Source: an uncultured Clostridium sp.
GTDB lineage: Bacteria; Bacillota; Clostridia; UBA1212; UBA1255
Direction: 5' to 3'
NCBI GenBank assembly: GCA_900555605.1
Contig: USLW01000180.1
Location: forward strand, 1 to 5,158
Length of the DNA stretch: 5,158 nt
This document shows, one piece after another, positions 5,158 to 5,158 of the stretch. Numbering within the stretch: position 1 is the stretch's first letter; each line of letters starts with the position of its first letter. Both the position numbers and the translations under genes were made by a program. The notes below the pieces were generated by a model. That model was given only the letters and a program-made list of their open reading frames with translations, did not search any database and was not told the DNA's origin.

Positions 5158-5158
5158 G

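Noticed and set aside
4999..5158. Plus-strand frame from an ATG at 5022 to the right edge
   Set aside because: Open for about 45 codons but without a ribosome site or recognisable sequence. GC-rich DNA leaves several frames open here.
1..5158. CRISPR array, tRNA, rRNA or insertion sequence
   Set aside because: No regularly spaced repeats, cloverleaf, rRNA-like sequence, transposase motif or terminal inverted repeats were seen.

Overview
The window reads as two unlike pieces of DNA joined end to end, most likely from a gut-type anaerobe metagenome. Positions 1 to about 3860 have moderate GC, Shine-Dalgarno-led starts and a spore-germination gene, so they point to an endospore-forming Clostridia (Lachnospiraceae/Eubacteriales-like) genome. 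Positions of about 3877 to 5158 are clearly GC-rich, have no recognisable Shine-Dalgarno sequences, and show a Bacteroidota-style promoter in front of hydrogenase/NADH-dehydrogenase-type ferredoxin genes. They point to an Alistipes-like Bacteroidota genome. The genus guesses rest on remembered protein resemblance and were not searched.

Left part, all on the minus strand. purA (adenylosuccinate synthetase, 3721-2447) is followed after 24 nt by hisH (glutaminase subunit of imidazole-glycerol-phosphate synthase, 2422-1784). A good rho-independent terminator at 1734-1701 closes this pair. A GerA-family germinant-receptor A subunit then starts at 1593 and runs off the left edge with 531 residues visible. 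It carries an unusual, strongly charge-blocked insertion of about 80 residues in its cytoplasmic N-terminal domain.

Middle. The 3734-3867 stretch upstream of purA holds a small hairpin and no gene I can name. A 10-bp direct repeat containing GCATGC occurs at 3759-3768 and 3868-3877. The second copy lies exactly where the NuoF-like reading frame stops resembling its family, so I place the junction there.

Right part, also minus strand. From upstream to downstream there is a possible C-terminal scrap of an unidentified gene (5157-5056), a strong terminator (4983-4958), and a promoter region holding an 18-bp 7-4-7 palindrome that resembles a Rex (NADH/NAD+ sensor) operator. Next come a [2Fe-2S] ferredoxin-domain protein gene (4802-4429, broken by a one-base deletion) and the N-terminal part of a NuoF/HydB-like gene (4317-3850, broken by a TAA stop and cut at the junction). 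This is the usual order for the first genes of an NADH-linked [FeFe]-hydrogenase operon, and redox control by Rex would make sense there. Two coding lesions within about 600 bases next to a compositional break fit low-quality or chimeric assembly at a contig end at least as well as genuine gene decay. I see no convincing undescribed system. The best leads are the Rex-like operator and the germination-receptor insertion.
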